Shown one piece after another: positions 34,555 through 42,390 of a stretch of 49,020 nt of DNA (its first letter is position 1; each line of letters opens with the position of its first letter). Where the stretch lies: contig NZ_CP032747.1 in the NCBI RefSeq assembly GCF_003641145.1, forward strand, positions 1 through 49,020, read 5' to 3'. The notes under the pieces were generated by a model. That model was not told where the DNA came from. It did not search any database and saw only the letters and a list, made by a program, of their open reading frames with translations. The position numbers and the translations under genes were made by a program. The stretch comes from Lactiplantibacillus paraplantarum. GTDB lineage: Bacteria > Bacillota > Bacilli > Lactobacillales > Lactobacillaceae.

Positions 34555-35955
34555 ATGGCAAATGAAACGGAAAAATTATTAATTATCGGCGGCAGTGACG
34601 CCGGAATTTCGGCGGCCTTAAAGGCTAAAGAACTTAAACCTGAATTAAAAGTTCAGATATTATTAGCAGATGAGTACCCAAATTTATCAATTTGTGGAAT
34701 ACCTTATGCAGTCAGCGGAGAAGTGCCGGATTGGCACTTGCTAGCTCATCGTAATTTACAAGAATTGACTTCGACTGGTATTGAATTTCAAATGAACATG
34801 ATTGCAGATAAAATTGAACCGCAACGACATGAAGTCGTAGCACATGCGCTTACAGGCGAATTAAAAACTTATCATTATGACCACTTGGTTGTAGCAACAG
34901 GGGCTAGACCAAAACTATCGGGTATTAAAGGTGTGGACCTGGCGCAAGCTCAACAGCAAGATAGTAAAGTTCGTATTTTGCATACAATGGCAGATTACTT
35001 TGCGATTGAAAGAAATATAGCTACAGATAGTGTTCGGAAGGTCGCAATTGTTGGATCTGGTTATATCGGAATCGAAATGGCGGAGGCTTTAAGAAAACGG
35101 CATTTAGACGTCACTATTTTTCAACGAGGTTCAGAAATACTTTCCACGGTTGATGCTGATTTAGGCCGAATTATTCATCAAAAGTTGTCTGCTAATGCCG
35201 TCAATGTTATTACTGGTTTAACCGTTTCAGAAATTAATGAAACTGGTAGCAACGTGGAAGTTGTTGGCTTAAATGAGCATCAAAAGACACAATCTTCTAC
35301 GTATGATTTAGTCTTAATCGTTGTTGGTGTTCAACCAAATAATGAGCTACTGGTCAAGGTAGGTGCTGAAACTGGAATTGCCGGGGCCATCAAGGTTGAT
35401 CAATATATGCAGACCTCATTACCTGATATATGGGCGGCCGGCGATTTGGTGGAAACAAGACATCATTTATTAGGTGAAACCTACTTGCCATTAGGTACGA
35501 CTGCACATAAACAAGGAAGAATTGCTGGTTTTAATATTGCTGGAATTCAACGTGCCTTTAAAGGTAGCCTGGGGACACAAGTTTTAAAGGCATTTGATTT
35601 AGTTGTTGTACGGACAGGGTTATTGACAAGTGAGGCTATCCAGGCAGGGTTTAATCCTTTCACGGTAACAACTGATGTTGATGACCATAAGGCTTATTTT
35701 CCCGGTGCTCAAAAAATTAAGATCAGAATTACTGGTGATCAAAAAAGTGGCCGGCTTTTAGGCGTGCAGTTAATTGGTCATTACGGTAGTGAAGTTGCGA
35801 AACGCAGTGATATTTTTGCTACGGCAATTTTTAATGATATGACAGTAGCCGAAATTAGCGACCTAGACTTATCCTATTCACCACCAGTTGGATCACCTTG
35901 GGATGCAGTACAAATCGCAGCACAGAACTGGGAACAACAGAATGCGAAACGCTAA
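34555..35955 (+). CDS. FAD-dependent pyridine nucleotide-disulfide oxidoreductase
   Basis: A 466-residue flavoprotein of the CoA-disulfide reductase/NADH oxidase group. The FAD-binding motif is IIGGSDAGISAALKAKEL (residues 10-27). A single redox-active Cys47 lies in NLSICGIPYAVSG. A second Rossmann motif for NAD(P)H, VAIVGSGYIGIEMAEAL, lies near 165, and the FAD-contacting DIWAAGDLVE near 293. The C-terminal dimerisation domain ends with SYSPPVGSPWDAVQIAAQNW. It follows arsD2 by 23 bp with AAAGGAATT, closing the ars operon. Such genes recur in lactobacillus ars clusters. A role in keeping thiols reduced during arsenic stress is plausible but unproven. Confidence 0.88.
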   Translation: MANETEKLLIIGGSDAGISAALKAKELKPELKVQILLADEYPNLSICGIPYAVSGEVPDWHLLAHRNLQELTSTGIEFQMNMIADKIEPQRHEVVAHALTGELKTYHYDHLVVATGARPKLSGIKGVDLAQAQQQDSKVRILHTMADYFAIERNIATDSVRKVAIVGSGYIGIEMAEALRKRHLDVTIFQRGSEILSTVDADLGRIIHQKLSANAVNVITGLTVSEINETGSNVEVVGLNEHQKTQSSTYDLVLIVVGVQPNNELLVKVGAETGIAGAIKVDQYMQTSLPDIWAAGDLVETRHHLLGETYLPLGTTAHKQGRIAGFNIAGIQRAFKGSLGTQVLKAFDLVVVRTGLLTSEAIQAGFNPFTVTTDVDDHKAYFPGAQKIKIRITGDQKSGRLLGVQLIGHYGSEVAKRSDIFATAIFNDMTVAEISDLDLSYSPPVGSPWDAVQIAAQNWEQQNAKR

Positions 35956-36132
35956 GGAATTAATTTATAACTGAAGGAACAACTTCACTTCATTATTAAT
36001 TAAGCTTTCTACTATCTGTTTTTATATGATTACCAGATTACTCTGAGGACAATGATTGGCGGCTATTTATATTGAAAGAATTAAAATGGCGCAAAATGAT
36101 AGTAACGAAACTTTGGCATCTTCTGGTAGATT

Positions 36133-36168
36133 AAATTAAAACTAAGACCTGTATCTTAGTTTTAATTT
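36133..36168. terminator. Terminator downstream of the ars operon
   Basis: 36133-36147 and 36154-36168 form a perfect 15-bp stem with loop CCTGTA, A/T-rich at both outer ends, so it can act in both directions. Confidence 0.8.
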
Positions 36169-36201
36169 AACTAGTGAATATGAATAGTGGTTAATGTCAG
36201 A

Positions 36202-36232
36202 TAGAGTGGCTATAGGAGCTACTCTATTTTTT
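36202..36232 (+). terminator. Second terminator before the cad operon
   Basis: TAGAGTGGC (36202-36210) pairs with GCTACTCTA (36218-36226), with one G-T pair, followed by six T residues. It insulates the cad operon from ars transcription. Confidence 0.8.
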
Positions 36233-36245
36233 GATTCAAATTAAA

Positions 36246-36281
36246 TTGGGGACAACACTATTACATGATATAATGTAATAG
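36246..36281 (+). promoter_or_regulatory. cad promoter and palindromic operator
   Basis: TTGGGG (36246-36251) and TATAAT (36269-36274) are 17 bp apart. A perfect 9-bp inverted repeat, CTATTACAT (36258-36266) and ATGTAATAG (36273-36281), spans the -10 box. This is the placement expected for repression by the ArsR/SmtB-family regulator encoded next. Confidence 0.85.
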
Positions 36282-36304
36282 ATTAATAAACGAGGAGTGA
36301 TCTA

Positions 36305-36673
36305 ATGATACAAGTAGACTGTTGTCCGGGTAAACCAGATTTGGCTGATCGGGCATTGTTAAATGAGAATCAAGCCGCTGACATTGCTTTACTTTTTAAA
36401 GTACTCGCAAATAATACGCGGCTAAGAATTTTACATTGCTTAACGCGTGAACCAGATATGGCCGTTAGTGAGATTGCTACATCACTAAATATGAAGGTCC
36501 AAGCCATCTCAAACCAGTTACAACGTCTAGTAGATCAAAAGATAGTTAAAGCGAAGCGTAATGGCAACTTCATTGAATATCAGATCATTGATGAATGTAC
36601 GGCAATTTTATTAGAACGGGCATGGTGTTTAGCTGAAGATGCCGGAAAAATCAATGCTGGTTGGGGAAAATAA
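36305..36673 (+). CDS. cadC: Metal-responsive repressor of the ArsR/CadC/CmtR family
   Basis: A 122-residue winged-helix protein. The DNA-binding part is VLANNTRLRILHCLTREPDM followed by AVSEIATSLNMKVQAISNQL. Candidate metal ligands are an N-terminal pair Cys6-Cys7 (VDCCPGK), Cys45 in LHCLTRE, and later Cys97 and Cys108. An N-terminal Cys pair plus a Cys near the start of the DNA-binding region is the pattern of Cd(II)/Pb(II) sensors such as CadC. GAGGAG lies before the ATG. It is separated by one base from the cadD start, and the palindrome over its promoter fits autoregulation. The exact metal is inferred from the partner gene. Confidence 0.85.
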   Translation: MIQVDCCPGKPDLADRALLNENQAADIALLFKVLANNTRLRILHCLTREPDMAVSEIATSLNMKVQAISNQLQRLVDQKIVKAKRNGNFIEYQIIDECTAILLERAWCLAEDAGKINAGWGK

Positions 36674-36674
36674 A

Positions 36675-37289
36675 ATGATCAGGACAATTATAACGAGTAT
36701 TATTCTTTATACATCAACTGCAATCGACTTATTAGTTATTTTAATGTTACTTTTTTCAAAATATCGTTCAACAAAGCATCGCCGACAAATTTATATTGGT
36801 CAGTTCTTAGGCTCATATACGCTCATTGGAATTAGTTTGTTTTTTGCATTTATTCTCCATTACGTACCCGCCAAATGGTTACTAGGTTTTTTAGGGTTGA
36901 TTCCCATTGCCTTTGGAATCAAATATATATTTAGCAAAGAAGATGAAGCCGCAGAAGTTGATCAGAAAATTGAAGCGCGTAAAAATAAGAATTTAATTGC
37001 AACGGTGGCTTTAATTACGGTAGCTTCTTGTGGTGCGGATAATATTGGCCTTTTTGTTCCTTACTTCGTATCATTATCACTGGTACAGCTAATCGTAACG
37101 CTGTTTGTTTTTACCATTTGTATTTATTTTTTAGTTTTCCTTGGTGATAAGTTCTCACAAGTGAATTTTGTAAAGAACTTTCTTGATCGTTTTGGTGATT
37201 GGATCATGGCCATTATTTATATTGGTTTAGGCATCATGATCATTCTTGAAAGTGACACTATTAGGCATATTATGCAGCTATTATTTTAA
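36675..37289 (+). CDS. cadD: CadD-family cadmium resistance transporter
   Basis: A 204-residue membrane protein with five or six hydrophobic segments. It carries the family-type stretch TVALITVASCGADNIGLFVPYF, in which Cys and Asp could bind the cation, and the early TAIDLLVILMLLFSKY segment. CadD proteins of staphylococci and lactobacilli are about 205 residues and confer cadmium tolerance by efflux. The ATG at 36675 starts one base after the cadC stop, with GGTTGGGG inside the end of cadC as ribosome binding site; a longer in-frame start at 36639 would run into cadC. The pair forms a complete cadmium resistance operon. Confidence 0.9.
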   Translation: MIRTIITSIILYTSTAIDLLVILMLLFSKYRSTKHRRQIYIGQFLGSYTLIGISLFFAFILHYVPAKWLLGFLGLIPIAFGIKYIFSKEDEAAEVDQKIEARKNKNLIATVALITVASCGADNIGLFVPYFVSLSLVQLIVTLFVFTICIYFLVFLGDKFSQVNFVKNFLDRFGDWIMAIIYIGLGIMIILESDTIRHIMQLLF

Positions 37290-37300
37290 TTAAGCAGTAG

Positions 37301-37388
37301 TGGATGTAAGCTGATTCCTGAGACAACTTTTAAGAGGGGGTATAATGAATAAATCATCTCTCAAAAGGAAGGAATCAGCTTACATCCA
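37301..37388. repeat. 88-bp element with 19-bp terminal inverted repeats
   Basis: 37301-37319 and 37370-37388 are perfect inverted copies of TGGATGTAAGCTGATTCCT. The 50-bp interior has no gene and contains a GTATAATG box. It directly follows cadD. It may be a MITE, an internally deleted IS or a cadD terminator; lack of a clear target duplication leaves this open. Confidence 0.7.
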
Positions 37389-37806
37389 TTCCTTATTGAT
37401 TTGCTTAATTAAGACTGTGTCTCCATAGAATTAATTTATTTTTTTAGCTGAATTGTTTAAATTGACGGCTCAGCTACAATATCAACAGTTATATACCTGG
37501 CCGACTTTAACCATATTACCAACCTAACTTATAACCGTAATAGTGGCAATATACATTTTTCTGATGTCAAAGACAAACGGTTAATCAAAATAATTTCACT
37601 ACAAACCACAATTTGTTTAGGTGCAGCTGCAGCCAGCTTTCCTGATCAGTCAAAACTATAGTCAAGTAGTGCCCGTCTGATTATTATACGAGTACCTTAG
37701 ACCATATGAGCAAAACAGGGGTTGAACAGTACGTGAGTGATCAGAAATAAAACATTATTAGACTTGTTATCACCAACTAAATCATAGTTCACAGAAAATA
37801 ACTCAA
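37389..37806. other. Non-coding stretch with an unidentified open fragment
   Basis: No complete gene. A plus-strand open stretch from about 37491 to a TAG at 37659-37661 reads DFNHITNLTYNRNSGNIHFS then DVKDKRLIKII, looks protein-like and lacks a start, so it is probably the C-terminal remnant of a lost gene. I do not recognise its family. Confidence 0.4.
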
Positions 37807-38229
37807 CTACTCTATTATATTTTCAGTTCGAAGTCGCTTATCTTCATGCATTATGTCAAAAAGCTCTTCCTTTCTAATTTCATGGGGAAGAAATTTGCGA
37901 ATATCTTCTTCATTGTATCCGACTTGTAAACGATTCTCGTCAACAATAATAGGCCGTCTCAATAAGTGAGGGTCTTCATTAATAAGGTTACATAACTCTC
38001 CTAATGTTAAATCAGCTAGTTTTTCCTTTAACTTTCCATAACCTCTGGAACGCCTAGATATTATTTCTTCAGTCCCTCTTTCTGTTAATTTAAGTATTTT
38101 TACAATCTCTTCTGTTGTTGGAGGTTGTTGAAAAATATTTTGTTCTTCATAAGTTATATTATATTTATCTAACCAATTTCTAGCTTTTTGACATGAAGCG
38201 CAGCCTGGTGTGGTATACACAACAATCAT
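37807..38229 (-). CDS. spx: Spx/ArsC-family regulator (Spx-like)
   Basis: A 140-residue thioredoxin-fold protein. The redox motif Cys10-Ala-Ser-Cys13 in YTTPGCASCQKARNWL and the LLRRPIIVDENRLQVGYN block are typical of Spx, which binds the RNA polymerase alpha C-terminal domain under thiol stress. Spx normally has about 130 residues. True glutaredoxin-coupled ArsC enzymes of this fold lack the second Cys, so I favour Spx over an arsenate reductase despite the arsenic genes nearby. GGAGATATTCC lies before the start. It sits between relics and an IS30 copy and is transcribed towards the cad operon. A role in thiol or metal stress regulation is plausible. Confidence 0.85.
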   Translation of the reverse strand: MIVVYTTPGCASCQKARNWLDKYNITYEEQNIFQQPPTTEEIVKILKLTERGTEEIISRRSRGYGKLKEKLADLTLGELCNLINEDPHLLRRPIIVDENRLQVGYNEEDIRKFLPHEIRKEELFDIMHEDKRLRTENIIE

Positions 38230-38343
38230 TTGGAATATCTCCTTAAACTTAGTATGTAATCACAAAATATATTAGAAGTTCTTATGCCTTCCTTATTTAT
38301 GGTATGGCAAATTCTATAATTAATCCGAACAGAAATTAAAAAG

Positions 38344-38408
38344 CCCAAAGCAATCACTTACAATGGTAGTAGCTAATTCCAACCAATATAGGGAGTGATT
38401 ACTTTGGG
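38344..38408 (+). promoter_or_regulatory. Inverted repeat enclosing the IS30 start codon
   Basis: 38344-38358 and 38394-38408 are 15-bp arms with one mismatch (core CCCAAAG and CTTTGGG). The right arm contains the likely TTG start (38404-38406) and part of the ribosome binding site. Copy A has the same structure. Confidence 0.65.
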
Positions 38409-39324
38409 TACATCTACTTTATCACGTTTTCAACGTGGCGCACTAGCACAACTGGTCAATGAGGGGAATAAATCTTACCAAGTAATGGCTGACGCCTTAG
38501 GCGTCGCCAAAGCTACGATTAGCTATGAGTTGGACCGGGTTAAACCTTATGATCCAGAATTAGCTCAGCAAGATGCAGATCGCAAAAGGCGGAATTGCGG
38601 TCGTCGTTCGATGCTGACGGCAGCATTAGCGACTTTAATTACCAATCACTTACGATTAACCTGGTCACCAGAAACCATTGCGGCCGCTTATAACTTGAGC
38701 ACTGCGTCAATTTATAATTGGCTTAATCGTGGCTGGCTCCCCTTCAAATTGACTGATCTACCCAATCGGAATGTCCGCCAGCACCGAGTGAGCGAAAATC
38801 GGGGGAAATTTACAAGTGGGACTTCCATCGAACAACGGCCAACAACTGTTAATCAACGGTTAGCTTTTGGTCATTGGGAAGTAGATACGGTGCTTTCTAG
38901 TCGAGGTGAGTCACGATCATGTCTGGTTACATTCGTAGAACGTAAGACCCGACTTCTATGGGCCATCAAAGCCCCTAATAGAACGGCTAAGGCTCTAAAC
39001 ACCGCCTTTGGCAAGTTTATGGGGGCCTTCGGTCCCCAAGTAAAATCCATTACTGTTGATCATGGTAAAGAGTTTGCCAATTATCAGGCCTTAGAACAGG
39101 ATTATCAGATCAAAGTTTATTTTTGCCATCCATATTCACCATGGGAGCGAGGTTCCAATGAATATTTTAATAGACGGTTACGCTGGTTCTTCCCGAAAAA
39201 GACCAATTTTAGCCAAGTAACGACTGATGAGATCCTAGCAGCACTTGAACTAATTAATCAACGACCATTAAAAATACATCATCAACAGACTGCCATTGAA
39301 AGATTCCGGGCTTGTTCGGATTAA
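38404..39324 (+). CDS. IS30-family transposase, copy B
   Basis: A 306-residue transposase, the same protein as that of copy A, with Asp in EVDTVLSSRG, Asp in SITVDHGKEF and Glu in SPWERGSNEYFN. The TTG at 38404 lies 7 bases after GGGAG. Identity between the copies indicates recent transposition or gene conversion. The two copies in opposite orientation enclose about 10.8 kb with the intron remnant, ars, cad and spx genes, and could invert that segment by homologous recombination. Confidence 0.9.
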   Translation: MGTSTLSRFQRGALAQLVNEGNKSYQVMADALGVAKATISYELDRVKPYDPELAQQDADRKRRNCGRRSMLTAALATLITNHLRLTWSPETIAAAYNLSTASIYNWLNRGWLPFKLTDLPNRNVRQHRVSENRGKFTSGTSIEQRPTTVNQRLAFGHWEVDTVLSSRGESRSCLVTFVERKTRLLWAIKAPNRTAKALNTAFGKFMGAFGPQVKSITVDHGKEFANYQALEQDYQIKVYFCHPYSPWERGSNEYFNRRLRWFFPKKTNFSQVTTDEILAALELINQRPLKIHHQQTAIERFRACSD

Positions 39325-39699
39325 ACTTGTAATTTGCCGTATAGTAAAACATATTTTTTTGCGGGGCTTGCAGATGCTAGGTAATAATTTGTCTATCGTA
39401 AGCATATACAAACTGTACTTTGGCAAAGACAACGATTATGTGGTCCAATAATTACCAGTAAATGTCATTTGAAACACGGTTAAAAATTTATTAGATGAAC
39501 GATAAACAGGAGTAGCTATCAACCATTTAAATTCATCTGCTGTACTAATTTATGATATAACTCTTTTTAGAAATATTTTGATTAACTTTAAGCTACTGAC
39601 TAAATTGCATAATTTATTGGTATTCAATAACTCATTGCACTGACAGACTAATCTAGTGGCCAGGTATAAGCAAACCTCTGTTGTTAGTATCTGCTGTAT

Positions 39700-40058
39700 T
39701 CTACTTTGATTTTCCATTATAAATAATAGTTTGAGTACTTGGCCCTTTAACTACATAGCCTTCAGGAGCTTGAATAGTTGCACTATAGGATTTTTCATCT
39801 GTAAAATCAACACTTTTAACGGGCATTGCTATTGTAACTATGCCCGTTAAAAGTAACTAGTGTATCAACCGGATTTCCTAATACGTCTAATACTTTTAAC
39901 ATTAGACCTGCACTTTCTGACTTTTGATCACTTCCTTTACTGGTTGTTAATTTAGTTTTTGATATAACATTCACGTTAGTCGCTAACTTTGATACGGATC
40001 TAATTTTGTCACTGTTAATACTCTTAGTTGCACTTTGGCTTGTTACTATATCCGGCAC
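39700..40058 (-). pseudogene. Frameshifted remnant of a cell-surface protein
   Basis: The minus strand from 40058 reads a Ser/Thr/Lys-rich stretch (SKTKLTTSKGSDQKSESAGL) then LKVLDVLGNPVDTLVTFNG, like an Ig-like or adhesin module. The frame is then lost at a 15-bp inverted duplication (39812-39826 with 39840-39854). In another frame it continues SVDFTDEKSYSATIQAPEGY and VVKGPSTQTIIYNGKSK. Low-complexity Ser/Thr plus a repeat-like beta module suggests an adhesin or extracellular matrix-binding protein. Start, signal and anchor are missing. Confidence 0.45.
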
Positions 40059-40126
40059 ACTAGCACTGCTGGTGACACCATTAAAGACCTTTATGGGTTT
40101 TTCTGTCCACTAATATGTTCAACTTA

Positions 40127-40142
40127 AATTTTACAATCTACC
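40127..40142 (+). mobile_element. Solo ISLpl1 end
   Basis: AATTTTACAATCTACC matches 16 bp of the ISLpl1 terminal repeat, in the same orientation as the solo end at 27559-27577, with no element attached. The two solo ends bracket the ars-cad region. Confidence 0.6.
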
Positions 40143-40205
40143 ATGTTTTAGAAATATAAGTTCAGTTTAATTTCGCAACGGAGGTTTAAAAAATGCTATA
40201 TAAAA

Positions 40206-40232
40206 AGTCCCCGTGCTACTAACACGAGGACT
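40206..40232 (-). terminator. Terminator downstream of the PfpI-family gene
   Basis: 40206-40215 and 40223-40232 form a 10-bp stem with one mismatch. On the minus strand a T run (complement of 40202-40206) follows, so it ends the gene at 40333-40836. Confidence 0.75.
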
Positions 40233-40332
40233 AAGTTACTTTAATGGTAACTGTTTAAAAAATTTATTTTAAAGCAGCCAAACTCGTCAAGCTATAATTG
40301 GTACATGTTTATATGCTTATCAACCATCAACA

Positions 40333-40836
40333 TTATAAAGCTGCTAGGAAGGCCTCGTTAAATGCTGGAATGTCTTTTGGTTCGCGACTAGTAATTAGAT
40401 TACCATCGATCACAACATCTTTGTCTTCAATGCGTGCACCGGCATAATACAAATCAGGTTGTACAGTTAAGTATGCTGTCATTGTACGACCTTGCACTAA
40501 CCCGGTTTGAATCATTAATTGTGGACCGTGGCAAATAGATGCCGTTAACTTGTTAGTTGCCAAAAAGAACTTTGTAAATTCGACAAACCGTTGATCCGCA
40601 CGTAATTGATCTGGTGAAAATCCTCCTGGAATGAACAATGCATCAAAGTCTTGAGGATTCACTTCATCAATGGACTTATCAACATTAATCTGAGTACCAT
40701 GTTTACCTTCAACAGTGCCTTTTTCAAAGCTGATCGTTGTCACCTCGTGTCCTGCAGACTTAAGAGCCTCTACAGGTTCAGTATATTCAACGTCTTCGAC
40801 TAGATTAGTCACCAAAACTGCAACTGATTTTGCCAT
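40333..40836 (-). CDS. PfpI/DJ-1-family class I glutamine amidotransferase-like protein
   Basis: A 167-residue flavodoxin-like protein of the DJ-1/PfpI superfamily, similar to bacterial general stress protein 18. The nucleophile elbow is SICHGPQLM with Cys102 followed by His103, and the conserved acidic residue is in the early VEDVEYTEP segment (Glu14). FIPGGFSPDQLR forms the oxyanion region. Members act as deglycases, chaperones or hydrolases, and the exact activity of this one is unknown. AGGAGGAATTTT lies before the ATG. It is monocistronic with its own terminator, 33 bp from the left end of an IS982 element that may have displaced its upstream region. Confidence 0.9.
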   Translation of the reverse strand: MAKSVAVLVTNLVEDVEYTEPVEALKSAGHEVTTISFEKGTVEGKHGTQINVDKSIDEVNPQDFDALFIPGGFSPDQLRADQRFVEFTKFFLATNKLTASICHGPQLMIQTGLVQGRTMTAYLTVQPDLYYAGARIEDKDVVIDGNLITSREPKDIPAFNEAFLAAL

Positions 40837-40869
40837 AATAAAATTCCTCCTTTACTTATAGTATATAAT

Positions 40870-41833
40870 ACCCGTTGTGCTAGTTGAAATGGGACAATTA
40901 AAGTACATAAAAAGCCTGGCAGGCTTACACTTTTAAGTATCCTAAACAAAGAAGTGTGAACGATGTCAAGCCAATGTTATCTTACTCAACCGACAACTAT
41001 GGTGCAAGCACCTTGGCAACCCTGGGTTGCGGTTGTAACGCCACTATATCAACGTTATGTTTCCTGCAAAATTCGGCAAAGAAAGAATGCTAATCATGCC
41101 AAAATATCAGATGTAACTATCATGGCTTTGATGTGTTGGCAGGTATCACTTGGTATCACTAATCAATGTGCTTTTTATCGTCTGTTAGTTGGGTTAGGGC
41201 TGACTGGTTTGCCGGAACGATCTCGTTTTAATCGACGGTGCACAGCTATGGGCTGTCTGCTCCAAACCCTGCGGGTTGGCTTAGTTAAACACTGTTTACC
41301 ATCAGTGACTTACACCATCATAGATAGTTTTCCAATCCCATTATGCCAATCAATTCGTAATCATCGAGCCAAAGTTTTACGCTCACTTGCTGACATTGGC
41401 TATAATGCCACCAAGAAACAATGGTTCTATGGTTTAAAGGGACATTTTCAGGTCACCAATCAAGGCATTGTAGTGGCCTATTCAATTTCGGCTGCTTCAA
41501 TTCATGATATTCGTTTAGTGCCAGAATTGATTGACCAATACGCTTGCTCACATGTTTTGGCCGATGTTGGCTACCTTAGTCAACCACTAAAAGACCAATT
41601 AAAGCAACGACACATTGATTTCTGGACACCCAAACGCCGTAACATGCCCCAATCACGACTGAATAGCACCTTATTGAAGCGCCAAAGGCGCATGATCGAA
41701 ACTTTATTCTCTAAATGGCAGGTTTTATTTCAGGTTGAACATAATCGGGCCCGATGTCTGCGTGGCTTCAAAAGTCGATTAGAACAACTTTTATTCGTAG
41801 ATACCTGGCAGCTAATTAACTAGCACAACGGGT
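40870..41833 (+). mobile_element. IS982-family insertion sequence
   Basis: 964 bp bounded by perfect 16-bp inverted repeats (ACCCGTTGTGCTAGTT at 40870-40885 and its complement at 41818-41833). The transposase stop codon lies inside the right repeat. The flanks are AT-rich (TATATAAT and ACCTATATAT) with no exact target duplication. It sits in the promoter region of the PfpI-family gene. Confidence 0.92.
40963..41823 (+). CDS. IS982-family transposase
   Basis: A 286-residue DDE transposase. Catalytic residues are Asp in TYTIIDSFPIPLCQ, Asp in SHVLADVGYLSQ and Glu in RRMIETLFSKWQVLF, the spacing and context of the IS982 family. The N-terminal half (YQRYVSCKIRQRKNANHAKI) is basic and DNA-binding. 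The gene is complete. No strong ribosome binding site is seen before the ATG (AGAAGTGTGAACG), suggesting low expression. Confidence 0.9.
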   Translation: MSSQCYLTQPTTMVQAPWQPWVAVVTPLYQRYVSCKIRQRKNANHAKISDVTIMALMCWQVSLGITNQCAFYRLLVGLGLTGLPERSRFNRRCTAMGCLLQTLRVGLVKHCLPSVTYTIIDSFPIPLCQSIRNHRAKVLRSLADIGYNATKKQWFYGLKGHFQVTNQGIVVAYSISAASIHDIRLVPELIDQYACSHVLADVGYLSQPLKDQLKQRHIDFWTPKRRNMPQSRLNSTLLKRQRRMIETLFSKWQVLFQVEHNRARCLRGFKSRLEQLLFVDTWQLIN

Positions 41834-42390
41834 ACCTATATATATCATAGACCACAATAACGCACTTTTTTGTGCCTATCATAAACTTCAGAAAAATAGG
41901 TAATAATCATGACAGACCCTGTACGAAAGTATACCCTTGATAAAATACAACAAAAAGATTTTAATTGCGCTTTCTGTTATGGAGTAGTTACTTGTTGAAT
42001 TTGTTGTTGCAAGCCTTGATACGACTTATTAAGTGTTTGGGCTGATAGCTTTTTTAAATCATGCTCAGGCTCTTTTTGTGTTTCTTGTAAGCCTAATTGT
42101 TAAGTTGTGACCTGGTTCGTTCCATTTAAACACTTTAATTATCACATATTCAAAACGTCAAAAAATTTGTATCTAAATATATCTAAGTTTTTTTAATGGT
42201 GAGAAACTTTGCCACTTGCAATGCTCGATTAATTACTTAGGTATACAAATGATTATTGTCACAAGACTAAAATAATCTTAATGTTTAAATTTGCTTCACT
42301 TCAATAAAAGACCGGCCTGCTCAAACCCAAGGGTTTTAACGGACCGATCTTTATTTACATTAAGGCATCTTTACTTACTTTGAAAAACTT
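41834..42390. other. Non-coding stretch with a fragment
   Basis: No intact gene. The minus strand near 41984-42110 reads QLGLQETQKEPEHDLKKLSA then QTLNKSYQGLQQQIQQ and a stop, the C-terminal end of some helical protein without a start. The remainder is AT-rich, and a terminator lies at 42306-42352. Confidence 0.45.
42306..42352 (-). terminator. Terminator of the fructansucrase-marR operon
   Basis: An outer stem of AAAGACCGG (42307-42315) with CCGATCTTT (42344-42352) encloses an inner perfect stem AAACCC/GGGTTT (42323-42336). A and T runs flank it on both sides. It lies about 40 bp after the marR stop. Confidence 0.75.

Larger units (their letters stand above)
35956..36257. other. Gap between the ars and cad operons
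   Basis: No gene is visible. The stretch contains two terminators (36133-36168 and 36202-36232) and then the cadC-type promoter/operator. The first 170 bp after the oxidoreductase are AT-rich and unremarkable. Confidence 0.6.
38306..39338 (+). mobile_element. IS30-family element (type 3), copy B
   Basis: 1033 bp with ends GGCAAATT and AATTTGCC, flanked by the 4-bp target duplication GTAT. It is inverted relative to copy A (26462-27494). Because each copy has its own duplication (TTAT and GTAT), they inserted independently. Confidence 0.93.
39339..40332. other. Non-coding region with relics
   Basis: About 1 kb without an intact gene. The first 360 bp are AT-rich with no recognisable content. 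A broken surface-protein remnant occupies about 39700-40060. A solo ISLpl1 end lies at 40127-40142, and a terminator for the next minus-strand gene at 40206-40232. A tiny plus-strand frame after GGAGG (MLYKKSPCY, about 40192-40221) overlaps that hairpin and is probably chance. Confidence 0.5.

Noticed and set aside
37807..38229. Arsenate reductase ArsC for the ars operon
   Set aside because: The CxxC motif and the RRPIIVDENRLQVGYN block fit Spx better, and the gene is separate from the ars operon and on the opposite strand.
26462..39338. Composite transposon formed by the two IS30 copies
   Set aside because: Each copy has its own distinct 4-bp target duplication, so joint transposition of the segment into this site is not supported.
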